From: Paracoccaceae bacterium | GTDB taxonomy: Bacteria; Pseudomonadota; Alphaproteobacteria; Rhizobiales; Stappiaceae | Assembly: GCA_002709505.1 (NCBI GenBank) | Contig: PARB01000097.1 | Span: 1-42,717 of the forward strand | Length of the DNA: 42,717 nt | Direction: 5' to 3' | Part shown: one piece after another, positions 7,849 to 16,167 of the stretch | How the letters are laid out: every line of letters starts with the position of its first letter | How positions within the stretch are numbered: the stretch's first letter is position 1 | Made by a program: the position numbers and the translations under genes | The notes under the pieces: generated by a model | What the model was told of the DNA's origin: nothing | The model's input: the letters and a program-made list of their open reading frames with translations, nothing else | Database searches by the model: none

Positions 7849-8133
7849 ATGAGAAACAGGATCATAGTGATGCTCGCCGCGGCGATTTCCCTCGGCGGTA
7901 TCCTTGCTGCCAACGCCCAGGAGTTCACGAAGGGCACGGTCAAGAAGGTCATGGCTGACCAGCAGAAGGTGACGATCATTCACGAGGAACTGACGAACCT
8001 CGACATGCCGGCGATGACAATGGTGTTCAACGTCGCCGACCCGGCCATGCTGGCCCGCCTGCAGGCAGGCGCGGACATCGAGTTCGTTGCCGAGCGCGTG
8101 CGCGGCAAGTTGACCGTCACCCAACTGAAGTAA
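7849..8133 (+). CDS. CusF-like periplasmic copper-binding protein
   Basis: Encodes 94 residues with a signal peptide (to about A23). The CusF OB-fold motif is present as IIHEELTNLDMPAMTMVF, giving a His and two Met ligands at the positions of CusF H36, M47 and M49. The Trp that caps the copper in E. coli CusF (WPEMTM) is Met here (MPAMTM), a natural variant expected to add a thioether ligand. It is the last gene of the copper operon. CusF is a Cu(I)/Ag(I) metallochaperone for CusCBA; here it probably buffers periplasmic copper alongside the oxidase. Confidence 0.88.
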   Translation: MRNRIIVMLAAAISLGGILAANAQEFTKGTVKKVMADQQKVTIIHEELTNLDMPAMTMVFNVADPAMLARLQAGADIEFVAERVRGKLTVTQLK

Positions 8134-8138
8134 ACCGT

Positions 8139-8179
8139 TCAGGGGCTCCGTCCGCCGCAAGGCGAGCCGGAGCCCCTGA
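8139..8179 (+). terminator. Hairpin closing the copper operon
   Basis: Twelve-bp perfect arms TCAGGGGCTCCG (8139-8150) and CGGAGCCCCTGA (8168-8179) flank a 17-nt loop that can itself pair. It starts 6 bp after the CusF-like stop. No U-run follows, so it may act as a transcript-end stabiliser or a weak terminator. A second short palindrome CCGCTCGAGCGG follows at about 8189-8200. Confidence 0.55.
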
Positions 8180-8351
8180 CTGTCCGCCCCGCTCGAGCGG
8201 GCGAGATATCGATGTGCGTGTCGCCTCCGTCGTGCACGATCGGGCCTGTTGCCCCGGGTTCCGACCCTTTCCACTCCATCGCGCCTGTGTCCGGCCAGGC
8301 AAAGACGTCGCGCCCTCGTCTGATGCGCGACGATGCCATGGCCGCGCGGCC

Positions 8352-9038
8352 TTACTGGCTTCTTCCGACCCGAAGATGCACGCGAAGCGCGTTCTCGATG
8401 TGATCCTGGGCGGCGCAGTCGGCCTGGTCCGGATCCCGGGCGATGATGGCGTCAAGGATCCTCTGGTGTTCGCGGTGCAGACTGGCGGGCCGGTCTTCGG
8501 GGATGTATTTCGTGCCCTTCAGAAGCGCCATCTCGTCGGAGATGGCTGCGATCGAGCGCAGAAGAAACCGGTTGTGGGCCGCGGAATACAGGGCGTTGTG
8601 AAATTCCCAGTTGATCTGGTTCAGCACCTTGAGGTCCGCGGATGCGTTTTCGCTGCGCTTGAGGATGTCCTGCATCTCGGCGATTTCCGCCGGTGAGGCA
8701 TGTTGCGCGGCGAAACGCGCGGCGATCCCCTCCAGGTGCTGGCGCAGCTGGTAGAGTTCCACCACTTCGTGACGGTCGAGTTCCGCCACCACCGCGCCGC
8801 GCTGCGGTTCGATGGTCACCCGACGCTCGGACTGGAGCCGGCGCAGCGCTTCGCGAACGGGCGTGCGGCTGACGCCGAGCTCCTTGGAGACGGTAGCCTC
8901 CCGGATCCGGTCGCCGGGGTTGTAGCGCCCCTCGCGGATCCATTGCGACAGCTCCTGATAGACGTATTCGGCAAGCGACGGCGCCGCCTCCTCGGAGTCG
9001 CGCGCGTCGTCGTCCCCGTTCCTGTCCGCACCCTGCAT
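8352..9038 (-). CDS. GntR-family regulator, FadR/FCD subfamily
   Basis: Encodes 228 residues from the ATG at 9036-9038 (GGGAGGCGG just upstream); the frame is open further, but the extension has no ribosome binding site. The N-terminal GntR winged helix (about 22-90: IREGRYNPGDRIREATVSKELGVSRTPVREALRRL) precedes an all-helical FCD ligand domain with the usual His/Asp metal residues (EFHNALYSAAHNRFL; EHQRILDAI). FCD domains bind carboxylates. The gene is divergent from tctCBA and the propeller gene, which it is expected to repress, with release by the transported acid or a product. Confidence 0.9.
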   Translation of the reverse strand: MQGADRNGDDDARDSEEAAPSLAEYVYQELSQWIREGRYNPGDRIREATVSKELGVSRTPVREALRRLQSERRVTIEPQRGAVVAELDRHEVVELYQLRQHLEGIAARFAAQHASPAEIAEMQDILKRSENASADLKVLNQINWEFHNALYSAAHNRFLLRSIAAISDEMALLKGTKYIPEDRPASLHREHQRILDAIIARDPDQADCAAQDHIENALRVHLRVGRSQ

Positions 9039-9122
9039 CCGCCGCCTCCCGTTCTGTGTCACGGATGATTTCCTATACGCCAATCGCGCCTGCTGTCGAG
9101 GGAATGCGCAGGCTTGCATGAA

Positions 9123-9155
9123 AATGTATTACATTGTATGCAAACTTGTACATTG
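9123..9155. promoter_or_regulatory. Candidate GntR operator cluster between regulator and tctC
   Basis: The divergent region contains a perfect dyad AATGTA-T-TACATT (9123-9135) immediately followed by the near-palindrome TTGTATGCAA (9134-9143) and another TTGTACA (9147-9153). TTGTAT/ATACAA-type dyads are common operators of FCD-subfamily GntR proteins. Assignment is by position and symmetry only. Confidence 0.45.
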
Positions 9156-9226
9156 CGTTTGCGCGGCCGGCGTCCGGGTGCGTTTGCGTGCGAAGTGGGA
9201 GTGAAACCGCAAATGGGAGCGATGAC

Positions 9227-10195
9227 ATGATCAAGACGATGAAGCCCTGGATTGCAGGACTGTGCGCGGGGGCGCTTGCCGCCCTGGCCGGTCCCGCGCT
9301 TGCCGACTATCCGGAAAAGCCGGTGACGATGATCGTGGCCTATTCGCCCGGCGGCGGGACCGACACGGCTGCGCGCACCATCGCCAAATACGTCGAGAAG
9401 CATCTCGGGCAGCGGCTGGTCGTGGAAAACAAGCCTGGCGCGGGTGGCCAGATCGGCTTCTCCGCTCTGGCGCGGGCGGCCACCGACGGGTACGAGATCG
9501 GGTTCATCAACGTGCCGTCGATCCAGCTTGTGAAGCGGCTTCGCGACAACGTGCCCTACGAACTCTCCGATTTTCAGCCGATCGCCAACATCCAGCTCGA
9601 TCCGGTCGTCGTAGCAGTGAAGACGGACAGTCCCTACCAGACGCTGTCCGACCTGCTTGCCGACGCCCGCGAGCGTCCGGGCGAGGTGAATATCGGCGCC
9701 GACGGCCCGCAGTCCAACAACCAGCTTCAGCTCGCGGTTGCCGAGGATGCCCTCGACGTCGATTTCAACTTCATCGCCTTCGACGGATCCGGTCCGGCGG
9801 TCAAGGCCACGCTCGGCGGCGAGGTTGCGGCGTCGCTTCCTTCGCTCAGCTCGGCCGCCTCCCATGTGGCGAACGGGCGCATCCGCATCCTCGGCGTGTT
9901 CGCGCGCAAGAGGAACCCCCAGTTCCCGGACTTTCCGACCGTGAGCGAGGAAGCCGGCGTCGAGGTGCCTTCGGTCGGCGCATCGCTTCGCGGCATCGCG
10001 GCCCCGAAGGGGCTCTCGCCGGAGCATCTGGCCGTTCTCGAGAAGGCATTTGCCGCGGTGATGGAGGATCCGGAATTCCTCGCGCATGCCGAGTCTGCCG
10101 GCTTGCCGCTCGAGTACATGAACGCCGCTGACTTCTCGGCCTATCTTGCCGATGCCGAGACGCAGCTCGACAAGTACATCGATCTGATCCGGTAA
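9227..10195 (+). CDS. tctC: TTT-family substrate-binding protein TctC (first set)
   Basis: Encodes 322 residues from ATG 9227 (GGGAGCG at 9215-9221), with a Sec signal peptide ending about ALA-DYP. The Bug/TctC signature is clear: YPEKPVTMIVAYSPGGGTDTAARTIA, followed by LGQRLVVENKPGAGGQIG. These periplasmic proteins bind carboxylates by water-bridged contacts to the two beta-strand loops and deliver them to TctA/TctB. First gene of tctCBA plus the propeller gene; the substrate is unknown. Confidence 0.93.
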   Translation: MIKTMKPWIAGLCAGALAALAGPALADYPEKPVTMIVAYSPGGGTDTAARTIAKYVEKHLGQRLVVENKPGAGGQIGFSALARAATDGYEIGFINVPSIQLVKRLRDNVPYELSDFQPIANIQLDPVVVAVKTDSPYQTLSDLLADARERPGEVNIGADGPQSNNQLQLAVAEDALDVDFNFIAFDGSGPAVKATLGGEVAASLPSLSSAASHVANGRIRILGVFARKRNPQFPDFPTVSEEAGVEVPSVGASLRGIAAPKGLSPEHLAVLEKAFAAVMEDPEFLAHAESAGLPLEYMNAADFSAYLADAETQLDKYIDLIR

Positions 10196-10222
10196 AACGA
10201 ACAGGAACAGGAGGGGGGCGTC

Positions 10223-10654
10223 GTGTCGGACCATGCCCGGGACTTGATTTTCGCGGTCATCGCCTTTGCGCTGGCCCTGACGGTGGGTGTGACGGCCTTC
10301 GGCTATCCGGTCGGCTCCTCCTATTTTCCGAGAACCCTCGCCGTGCTGATGGGGGGGCTTGCACTCCTCTTCGGCCTGCGGACCTGGCGGTCTCGGAGCG
10401 ACGCGCGCACGCAAGTCGGTGGCCTGGTCGCGCCGCTTGCGACCTTCGCCAGCATCGCGCTCTACGTGCTTGCGGTCGGGCTCGTCGGCTTCGAGATCGC
10501 CACCTTCGTCTTTTTGATGACCAGCATGCTCGTCCTCGGGCGGCCGCGCCGGCCGCTGCTGTTCGCCGCCGTCGCGCTGGCGATCACCGGCGGGCTTCAT
10601 GTCGTCTTCTTCGTGCTGCTGGGCGTCTCCGCGCCCGACAGCCTGCTCTTCTGA
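10223..10654 (+). CDS. tctB: TTT small membrane subunit TctB (first set)
   Basis: Encodes 143 residues from a GTG start (AGGAGGGGGG at 10208-10217). Four hydrophobic segments are evident (about 5-22, 36-54, 72-92 and 100-140), matching the four-helix TctB family, including the SSYFPRTLA motif early on. TctB is the small, poorly conserved membrane partner of TctA. The gene lies 27 bp after tctC and 16 bp before tctA. Confidence 0.88.
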   Translation: MSDHARDLIFAVIAFALALTVGVTAFGYPVGSSYFPRTLAVLMGGLALLFGLRTWRSRSDARTQVGGLVAPLATFASIALYVLAVGLVGFEIATFVFLMTSMLVLGRPRRPLLFAAVALAITGGLHVVFFVLLGVSAPDSLLF

Positions 10655-10670
10655 CCAGCGAGGCTCGGAC

Positions 10671-12173
10671 ATGCTCGAGAATATGATCCTGGGGCTCGGA
10701 TCCGCCTTCCAGCCCGAAATGCTGATCGCGGTGTTTCTGGGCGTCGTCGGCGGCGTCGTGATCGGCGCCCTGCCGGGGCTGACCAGCACGATGGGTGTTG
10801 CCCTGCTCATTCCGGTCACCTTTTCGCTGCCGCCACAGGTCGGTCTGGCCATGCTCGGCGGCATCTATTGCGCCTCCACCTATTCGGGGGCGATCAGCGC
10901 GATCCTGCTGAACATTCCCGGCACCTCCGCCTCGGTTGCGACCATGCTCGACGGGCATCCGATGTCGCGCAACGGCGAGCCGGGCCGGGCGATCTCGCTC
11001 GCCACCTTCGCCTCCGCCATCGGCGGTGTCGCCAGTGTCGCTGCGCTGCTGCTGCTCGCCCCGCAACTGGCCGAGTTCTCCCTGCGGTTCGGGTCCCCGG
11101 AGTATTTCCTGCTCGCAGTCTTCGGCATCACCGTGATTGCCTCGATGTCGTCCGGGGCGATGGAAAAGGGGCTGATCGCCGGGGCATTCGGCCTGATCCT
11201 GAGCACCGTCGGGGTTCACCCCTTGACCGGCACGATGCGCTTCACCTTCGACATGCCGTCGCTCTACGACGGCGTGCCGCTGGTCGTGGCGCTGATCGGT
11301 CTCTATTCGATCCCGGAGGTCATCGACCTGGTCAAGCGCGCCCGCGAGGAGCACGGCAACGATGCCAGGGTGGATGCCAGCGGCTTCCTTGCCGTCATTC
11401 CCGAAATCCTCCGCCAGAAGGTCAATCTCCTGCGCTCCAGCCTGATCGGCATCATCGTCGGCATTGTTCCGGGGGTGGGATGCAGCGTCGGCGGGTTTCT
11501 CGCCTATGACGCGGCAAAGCGCGCGTCAAAGACGCCCGACCGTTTCGGCAAGGGCGCCGCGGAAGGCATCGTCGCCAGCGAGACCGGGAACAATGCCGTC
11601 ACCGGCGGCACGCTGATCCCCTTGCTCACGCTCGGCATTCCCGGCAATCCGGTGACCGCCGTCCTGCTCGGCGGCATCATGATCCACGGTCTTCGGCCCG
11701 GACCCGAGCTGTTCACCACCAACGCCGAAATCACCTATGGCTTCATTTTCAGCCTGTTCCTGTCGAACCTCCTGTTCGTTCCGGTCGGGTTGGTGATTGC
11801 GCGCTTCGGACTGCGCATCGTGCAGGTGCCGCCCGCGATCCTGGCGCCGATCATTCTGGCGCTCGCCGTGCTCGGGGCCTACTCGATCCGGGCGTCCCTC
11901 AACGACGTGTGGATCATGCTCGCCGTCGGCGCCCTGGGTTGGGGCATGGCGGTTCTCGCCGTTCCGCGCGCGCCGCTGGTGCTCGGCCTGGTGCTGGGAA
12001 CGCTTGCCGAGGGCGAACTGGCGCGCTCGCTCGCGCTGGTGCGCGGCGACGTGTCGGCCTTCGCGCTCGGTCTTCTCACTCGGCCGATCTCGCTCGTCAT
12101 TCTGGGGCTGTGCGTCTTCGCCATCGCGCACGGCATCCTCCAGCACCGCCGCAATTCCAAATTCCTCGAGTGA
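10671..12173 (+). CDS. tctA: TTT large membrane subunit TctA (first set)
   Basis: Encodes 500 residues with about 12 hydrophobic segments. Both TctA hallmark loops are present: GALPGLTSTMGVALLIPVTF near the N-terminus (about 30-50) and GIVPGVGCSVGGFLAYDAAKRASKTPD near the middle (about 263-290), followed by TLGIPGNPVTAVLLGG. TctA forms the ion-coupled translocation path for the carboxylate. It is followed 45 bp later by the propeller gene on the same strand. Confidence 0.93.
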   Translation: MLENMILGLGSAFQPEMLIAVFLGVVGGVVIGALPGLTSTMGVALLIPVTFSLPPQVGLAMLGGIYCASTYSGAISAILLNIPGTSASVATMLDGHPMSRNGEPGRAISLATFASAIGGVASVAALLLLAPQLAEFSLRFGSPEYFLLAVFGITVIASMSSGAMEKGLIAGAFGLILSTVGVHPLTGTMRFTFDMPSLYDGVPLVVALIGLYSIPEVIDLVKRAREEHGNDARVDASGFLAVIPEILRQKVNLLRSSLIGIIVGIVPGVGCSVGGFLAYDAAKRASKTPDRFGKGAAEGIVASETGNNAVTGGTLIPLLTLGIPGNPVTAVLLGGIMIHGLRPGPELFTTNAEITYGFIFSLFLSNLLFVPVGLVIARFGLRIVQVPPAILAPIILALAVLGAYSIRASLNDVWIMLAVGALGWGMAVLAVPRAPLVLGLVLGTLAEGELARSLALVRGDVSAFALGLLTRPISLVILGLCVFAIAHGILQHRRNSKFLE

Positions 12174-12218
12174 CCGCGGGCCTTCCGCAGTCCGGTTCTT
12201 CGTAAAATCAGGAGCTTC

Positions 12219-13517
12219 GTGTTGAACCTCGTAAAGTCTTTTCCCTGCCCGATCCGCAAGATCGGCAACAGTGAAGCGCATCATTTCTTCGGCTACTACA
12301 ACAAGAGCATCTGGGACAGGGAAGGCCGGCGGATGCTGGCGCAGCGGGTGCCTTTCATGACGAAGGACCTCAGCTACGGCGACGAGGCGGACGTCGGGTA
12401 TTTCGACCTGGCTGAAGGGGAAACGTTCCGCAAGGTCGGAACGACCTCTGCCTGGAACTGGCAGATGGGCAGTCAATTGCAATGGCTTGAGGGCATGGAC
12501 GGTCGCAAGCTGGTCTACAATCGCCGCACGGACGAAGCCGGCGGCAAGTATCCCGGGCTCGCCGCGCGGATCGTCGATATCGACGAGGGATCGCATATCG
12601 ACCTTCCGGATCCGGTCTATGTCGTGGCGCCGGATAGCAGCTATGCGATCAGTGTCGACTACCAGCGGTTCATGGCGACGCATCCGACCATCGGCTATCC
12701 GCCGCGCGACGCCTTGCCCGCCTTCGAGCATGCGCCCGCCGACGACGGCATCCACCGCATGGACCTGCCGGGCGGGGAAACGCGGCTGCTGGTCAGCCTC
12801 GCGCAGCTGAAGGCGTTCCAGCCGGTCGCCTCGATGGAGGGGGCGATCCATTGGGTCACCCATCTGGAGATCAATCCCGCCGGCGACCGGATCCTCTTCC
12901 TGCACAGGTGGACGCGCCGTGTGGAAGACGAGACCTGCTGGCTGCACCGGTTGATGGTGATCGAGCCGGACGGCAGCGGGCTGAAGCTGCTGGAGTGCAG
13001 CGACCATCCGATCCCGCATCTGGAAAGCTCACATGATCCGGACGCTCTCGACACCTTCGACTATGAGAAATCGGAATATCAGATTTCCCATCCGACCTGG
13101 AAGGATGACCGGCACATCATGGTCTGGGGACCGCACGCCGGTGCCATCCACTATCACCTCTATGACATCGAGACGGATGCCGTCGAGGTGGTGGGCGAAA
13201 CCGTGCTGACGGAGAACGGGCACATGACCTATTCGCCCGACGGCAGCTGGATGATCTCCGATACCTATCCGGACAAGCAGACGAATATCCGCAAGCTGTT
13301 TCTCTACGATGTGAGAACGGGCATGCGCTACGACATCGCGGAGCTGAAGACCGACCCGAACCTCGGCAAGGAGAACCGTTGCGACCTGCATCCGCGCTGG
13401 CATCCGGACGGCCGCTCGGTCTGCGTCGATTCCGTTCACGAGGGCGAACGCCAGCTCTATGTGGTCGATGTCGCCGCCCTTGTGGCGCCGCAGGCCAAGG
13501 CCGCGGCGCGGGCGTGA
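12219..13517 (+). CDS. Beta-propeller protein resembling oligogalacturonate lyase (PL22)
   Basis: Encodes 432 residues from GTG 12219, or TTG 12222, which is better spaced from GGAG (12211-12214). There is no signal peptide, so it is cytoplasmic. Repeating blade motifs are visible: WVTHLEINPAGDRILFLH, ISHPTWKDDRHIMVWG, NGHMTYSPDGSWMISDT, DLHPRWHPDGRSVCVDS. The spaced histidines (about 213, 290, 335, 390) sit where the PL22 oligogalacturonate lyases place catalytic and Mn-binding His. The N-terminus HHFFGYYNKSIWD is unlike classical PL22. Placement behind a TTT uptake system suggests that it cleaves or processes the imported acid or oligouronide. TolB-like non-catalytic propeller is the alternative. 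Confidence 0.6.
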   Translation: MLNLVKSFPCPIRKIGNSEAHHFFGYYNKSIWDREGRRMLAQRVPFMTKDLSYGDEADVGYFDLAEGETFRKVGTTSAWNWQMGSQLQWLEGMDGRKLVYNRRTDEAGGKYPGLAARIVDIDEGSHIDLPDPVYVVAPDSSYAISVDYQRFMATHPTIGYPPRDALPAFEHAPADDGIHRMDLPGGETRLLVSLAQLKAFQPVASMEGAIHWVTHLEINPAGDRILFLHRWTRRVEDETCWLHRLMVIEPDGSGLKLLECSDHPIPHLESSHDPDALDTFDYEKSEYQISHPTWKDDRHIMVWGPHAGAIHYHLYDIETDAVEVVGETVLTENGHMTYSPDGSWMISDTYPDKQTNIRKLFLYDVRTGMRYDIAELKTDPNLGKENRCDLHPRWHPDGRSVCVDSVHEGERQLYVVDVAALVAPQAKAAARA

Positions 13518-13574
13518 CGCCCTCGCGCGGCCCGGTATGCGGGCCGGCGTGCGGTTTCCGGGACAGACAGGAGA

Positions 13575-13605
13575 CGGCGCCTCCCGATCAGGGGGCGCCG
13601 TTTTT
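13575..13605 (+). terminator. Intrinsic terminator of the tctCBA-propeller operon
   Basis: The stem CGGCGCC (13575-13581) / GGCGCCG (13594-13600) is followed by TTTTT (13601-13605). The stop codon of the convergent abrB-like gene lies in the loop and its last codons form the right arm, so the element is shared with coding sequence. Confidence 0.8.
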
Positions 13606-14655
13606 CTTTCCGGCGACGCGGTGTGCCGCCCAGGGCAGCAGCGCCACGATCAGGAAGACGCGGGCCACATGATGGGCTGCCACCATCGCGGGATCGATCA
13701 TCAGCGCCAGCGCGACGACCCCCAGTTCCGGCGCGCCGCCGGGAAGATAGGCGAGAAACAGCGGCGCGACATCCGCCCCGGCAAGCGGCGCCACGACGAG
13801 GGCCGCGGCCAGCGAGCCGGCAGCGAAGACAAGCCCGACAACGGCCGCAAGCCATCCGTCCCTTGCAATCTGTCTCAGCGTGTAGTCGGCAAACCGCGCG
13901 CCGACGCCGGATCCGATGACGATCTGCGCCAGGGCGGACAGGACCGGGGGAACATGCACCGTCACGAGGTCGGTGGCGTGGATCGCGGCGGACGCGAACA
14001 ACGGCAGGAGCAGCATCACGGAGGGAAAGCGCACGCGGGTCGCGATGAACCAGCTTGCCACGGCGACCAGGGCGAGCGTGCCGTGCTCGACCAGGTCGAG
14101 GGCTTCCGAGCCGGAGAAGGCCGTCCGGTTGGCCTCCGCCAGATCGATGCCGGAGATCCACTGGATCAGCAGCGGTGCACTGACCAGCAACACGACCAGA
14201 CGCGCCGTATGGCACAGCACAACGCGGTTGGCCTCTGTCTTGTAGTGTTCCGCGAGCATCGTCACCACGGACAAGCCGCCGGGCATCGCGGCGAAGAGCG
14301 CGGTCTCGCGGTTCATGTCGCCCCATCGGCGAAAGACCGCGTAGGCGAGACCGCAGAAGGCGAAGGACAGAAGCGTCATGACGGCAAGGCTGACGACCCA
14401 GCTTCCTGCCCGTGCGATCACATCGGGGGTGAAGCCGGTCCCGAGCATCGTGCCGATCGCGACCATGGCCCAGTTCCGCCATGCCGGGGGCAGGCCGGGG
14501 CGGAAGCCGGAAAGCTGACTGACAAGCGCCGAGGCAAACAGGCTCCCCAGAACCCAGGGGAGCGGAAGGTTCAGTAGATAGAATGCGCCGCCGCCGGCGC
14601 AGCCGATGCCGACGGTTGCCGCGCCGCGCGCGACGGCGGACCGCACCACCGTCAC
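13588..14655 (-). CDS. AbrB-family membrane protein (ammonia-monooxygenase-related, AbrB duplication)
   Basis: Encodes 355 residues from a GTG that overlaps the tctA stop (GTGA); in-frame GTGs at 14649 and 14646 are alternatives. About ten hydrophobic helices form two repeats, each with the family motif: PWVLGSLFASALVSQL...GTMLGTGFTPD in the first half and FPSVMLLLPLFASAAI...IGSGVGARF in the second, plus MPGGLSVVTMLAEHY and LPGGAPELGVVALAL. These putative transporters are often encoded next to TTT systems; the substrate is not known. Translational coupling to tctA suggests a joint role in moving the same or a related acid. Confidence 0.83.
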   Translation of the reverse strand: MTVVRSAVARGAATVGIGCAGGGAFYLLNLPLPWVLGSLFASALVSQLSGFRPGLPPAWRNWAMVAIGTMLGTGFTPDVIARAGSWVVSLAVMTLLSFAFCGLAYAVFRRWGDMNRETALFAAMPGGLSVVTMLAEHYKTEANRVVLCHTARLVVLLVSAPLLIQWISGIDLAEANRTAFSGSEALDLVEHGTLALVAVASWFIATRVRFPSVMLLLPLFASAAIHATDLVTVHVPPVLSALAQIVIGSGVGARFADYTLRQIARDGWLAAVVGLVFAAGSLAAALVVAPLAGADVAPLFLAYLPGGAPELGVVALALMIDPAMVAAHHVARVFLIVALLPWAAHRVAGKKNGAP

Positions 14656-16166
14656 TGCCCGGCGCGCCGCGCCTTGCGGGCGCGCAAGGCCTTGAGCGAC
14701 GGTGCGCCGACAAGAACCGCGAGCATCGCAATGGCGAGGACGAGTGCAATCGGGCGTTCCAGAAGATAGGTCATCGGCTGGTTGTTCGAGATCTGCAGCG
14801 TGCGCACAAGTTCGCCCTCCATCATCCGGCCGAGCAGCAGGCCGATCACGGTCGCGGCAACGGGGTAGGCGTTGCGGCGCATCAGCCACCCAAGCAGTGC
14901 GAAGGCGGCGACGGTCAGCGGTCCGGCGATCGTTCCGGTGATCCCGTAGCCGCCCCAGGCGCACATCGCAAGCACGCTCGGCACCAGATAGGCGAGGGGA
15001 ACGCGAACCACCATTCCCAGCACCCGCAGCATCAACAGCCCGACCACCGCAAGCAGCAGCACCTGGCCGAGGTTGCCGAGAATGATCGAATAGACCACGT
15101 CGGTCTGGTTGCGGATGAAGGACGGGCCGCCGATGATGTTGTGAAACGAGAAGGCGGCAAGCAGCACGGCGGTCGCCGCGCCGCCCGGAATGCCGAGGGC
15201 GAGAAGCGCTGTCATCGAGCCGCCCTCGGAGCTGCTGTTTGCGGATTCGGCCGCGATCACGCCCTCGGGCGCTCCCTTGCCGAAGGCTTCGGGTGTGCGC
15301 GAGGTGCGGCGGGCCTCGCCGTAGGAGACAAGGTTCGCGACCGAGGAGCCGACACCGGGGATCGCGCCGATGCCGGCGCCGATCAGGCTGCCGCGCAGAA
15401 GCACGGCGGGATAGCGGAAGGTCTCCGCCACGCCGGTCAGGATCTTCCTGAGCGAAATGTCGCGCTGGGCCTCGTCGGTCACCAGATAGCTGCTGCCCCT
15501 GAGCCGCAGCAGTTCGGAGGCGGCAAAAATCCCGATCATCGCCGGGACGGCCGGGATGCCGTCGAGCAGATGCGGGTTGCCGACGGTGGTGCGCATGATC
15601 CCGGTGGTCGACATGCCGATCTGGCTGAGAAGGAGCCCGAGAAAACCGGCGAACAGGCCCTTGGCCACACTGCCGTCGTTGAGGGTCGCGATCAGGGTCA
15701 GGCCCCACAGCACGACCACCACCATTTCCATCGGCCCGATCTTCAGCACCAGGGCGGCCATCGGCCCGATCAGCAGGAGCAGCAGGATATAGCCGATGAA
15801 GGACCCGACGACGGATGCGGCAAGTCCGAGGCCGAGCGCCTCATTGTGCTTGCCCTGCCGTGCCATGGGGTAGCCGTCGAAGGCGGTCGCGATGGAGGAG
15901 GAGGAGCCGGGGATGTTCATCAATATGGCGGTAACGCCACCGCCATAGGCGCCGCCGGTGAAGATCGCGGTCAGGAAGAGCATCGCCTGCAGGAAGTCCA
16001 TGCCGAAGGTGACCGGCAGGAACACCGCCATCGCCATGGAGATCTGAAGGCCTGGGATCGAGCCGAAAACCAGGCCGATCAGCAGGCCCGGTATCACCCA
16101 GATCCAGGGATCGAAGCTGGAAAACAGAAGGCCGAAGGCCTGCGACAAGGCGAATTGATCGAGCAT
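14652..16166 (-). CDS. tctA: TTT large membrane subunit TctA (second set)
   Basis: Encodes 504 residues. The hallmark loops are GSIPGLQISMAMAVFLPVTF (about 35-54) and GAIPGVGSSVANLVSYGEARRTSRTPE (about 268-295), then ALGIPGGAATAVLL. Around twelve helices are predicted from hydrophobic runs. The ATG is one base from the tctB stop, and the gene's own stop overlaps the abrB start. It is clearly diverged from the other two TctA copies in the window, so the three did not arise by a recent local duplication. Confidence 0.92.
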   Translation of the reverse strand: MLDQFALSQAFGLLFSSFDPWIWVIPGLLIGLVFGSIPGLQISMAMAVFLPVTFGMDFLQAMLFLTAIFTGGAYGGGVTAILMNIPGSSSSIATAFDGYPMARQGKHNEALGLGLAASVVGSFIGYILLLLLIGPMAALVLKIGPMEMVVVVLWGLTLIATLNDGSVAKGLFAGFLGLLLSQIGMSTTGIMRTTVGNPHLLDGIPAVPAMIGIFAASELLRLRGSSYLVTDEAQRDISLRKILTGVAETFRYPAVLLRGSLIGAGIGAIPGVGSSVANLVSYGEARRTSRTPEAFGKGAPEGVIAAESANSSSEGGSMTALLALGIPGGAATAVLLAAFSFHNIIGGPSFIRNQTDVVYSIILGNLGQVLLLAVVGLLMLRVLGMVVRVPLAYLVPSVLAMCAWGGYGITGTIAGPLTVAAFALLGWLMRRNAYPVAATVIGLLLGRMMEGELVRTLQISNNQPMTYLLERPIALVLAIAMLAVLVGAPSLKALRARKARRAGQ

Positions 16167-16167
16167 G

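Noticed and set aside
8134-8351. Search for a duplicated tRNA-Thr 3' end (attR) after the copper operon
   Set aside because: No copy of GTTCAAATCTCTCCGGCAGC or a clear part of it was seen here or elsewhere in the window, so a defined genomic island cannot be claimed.
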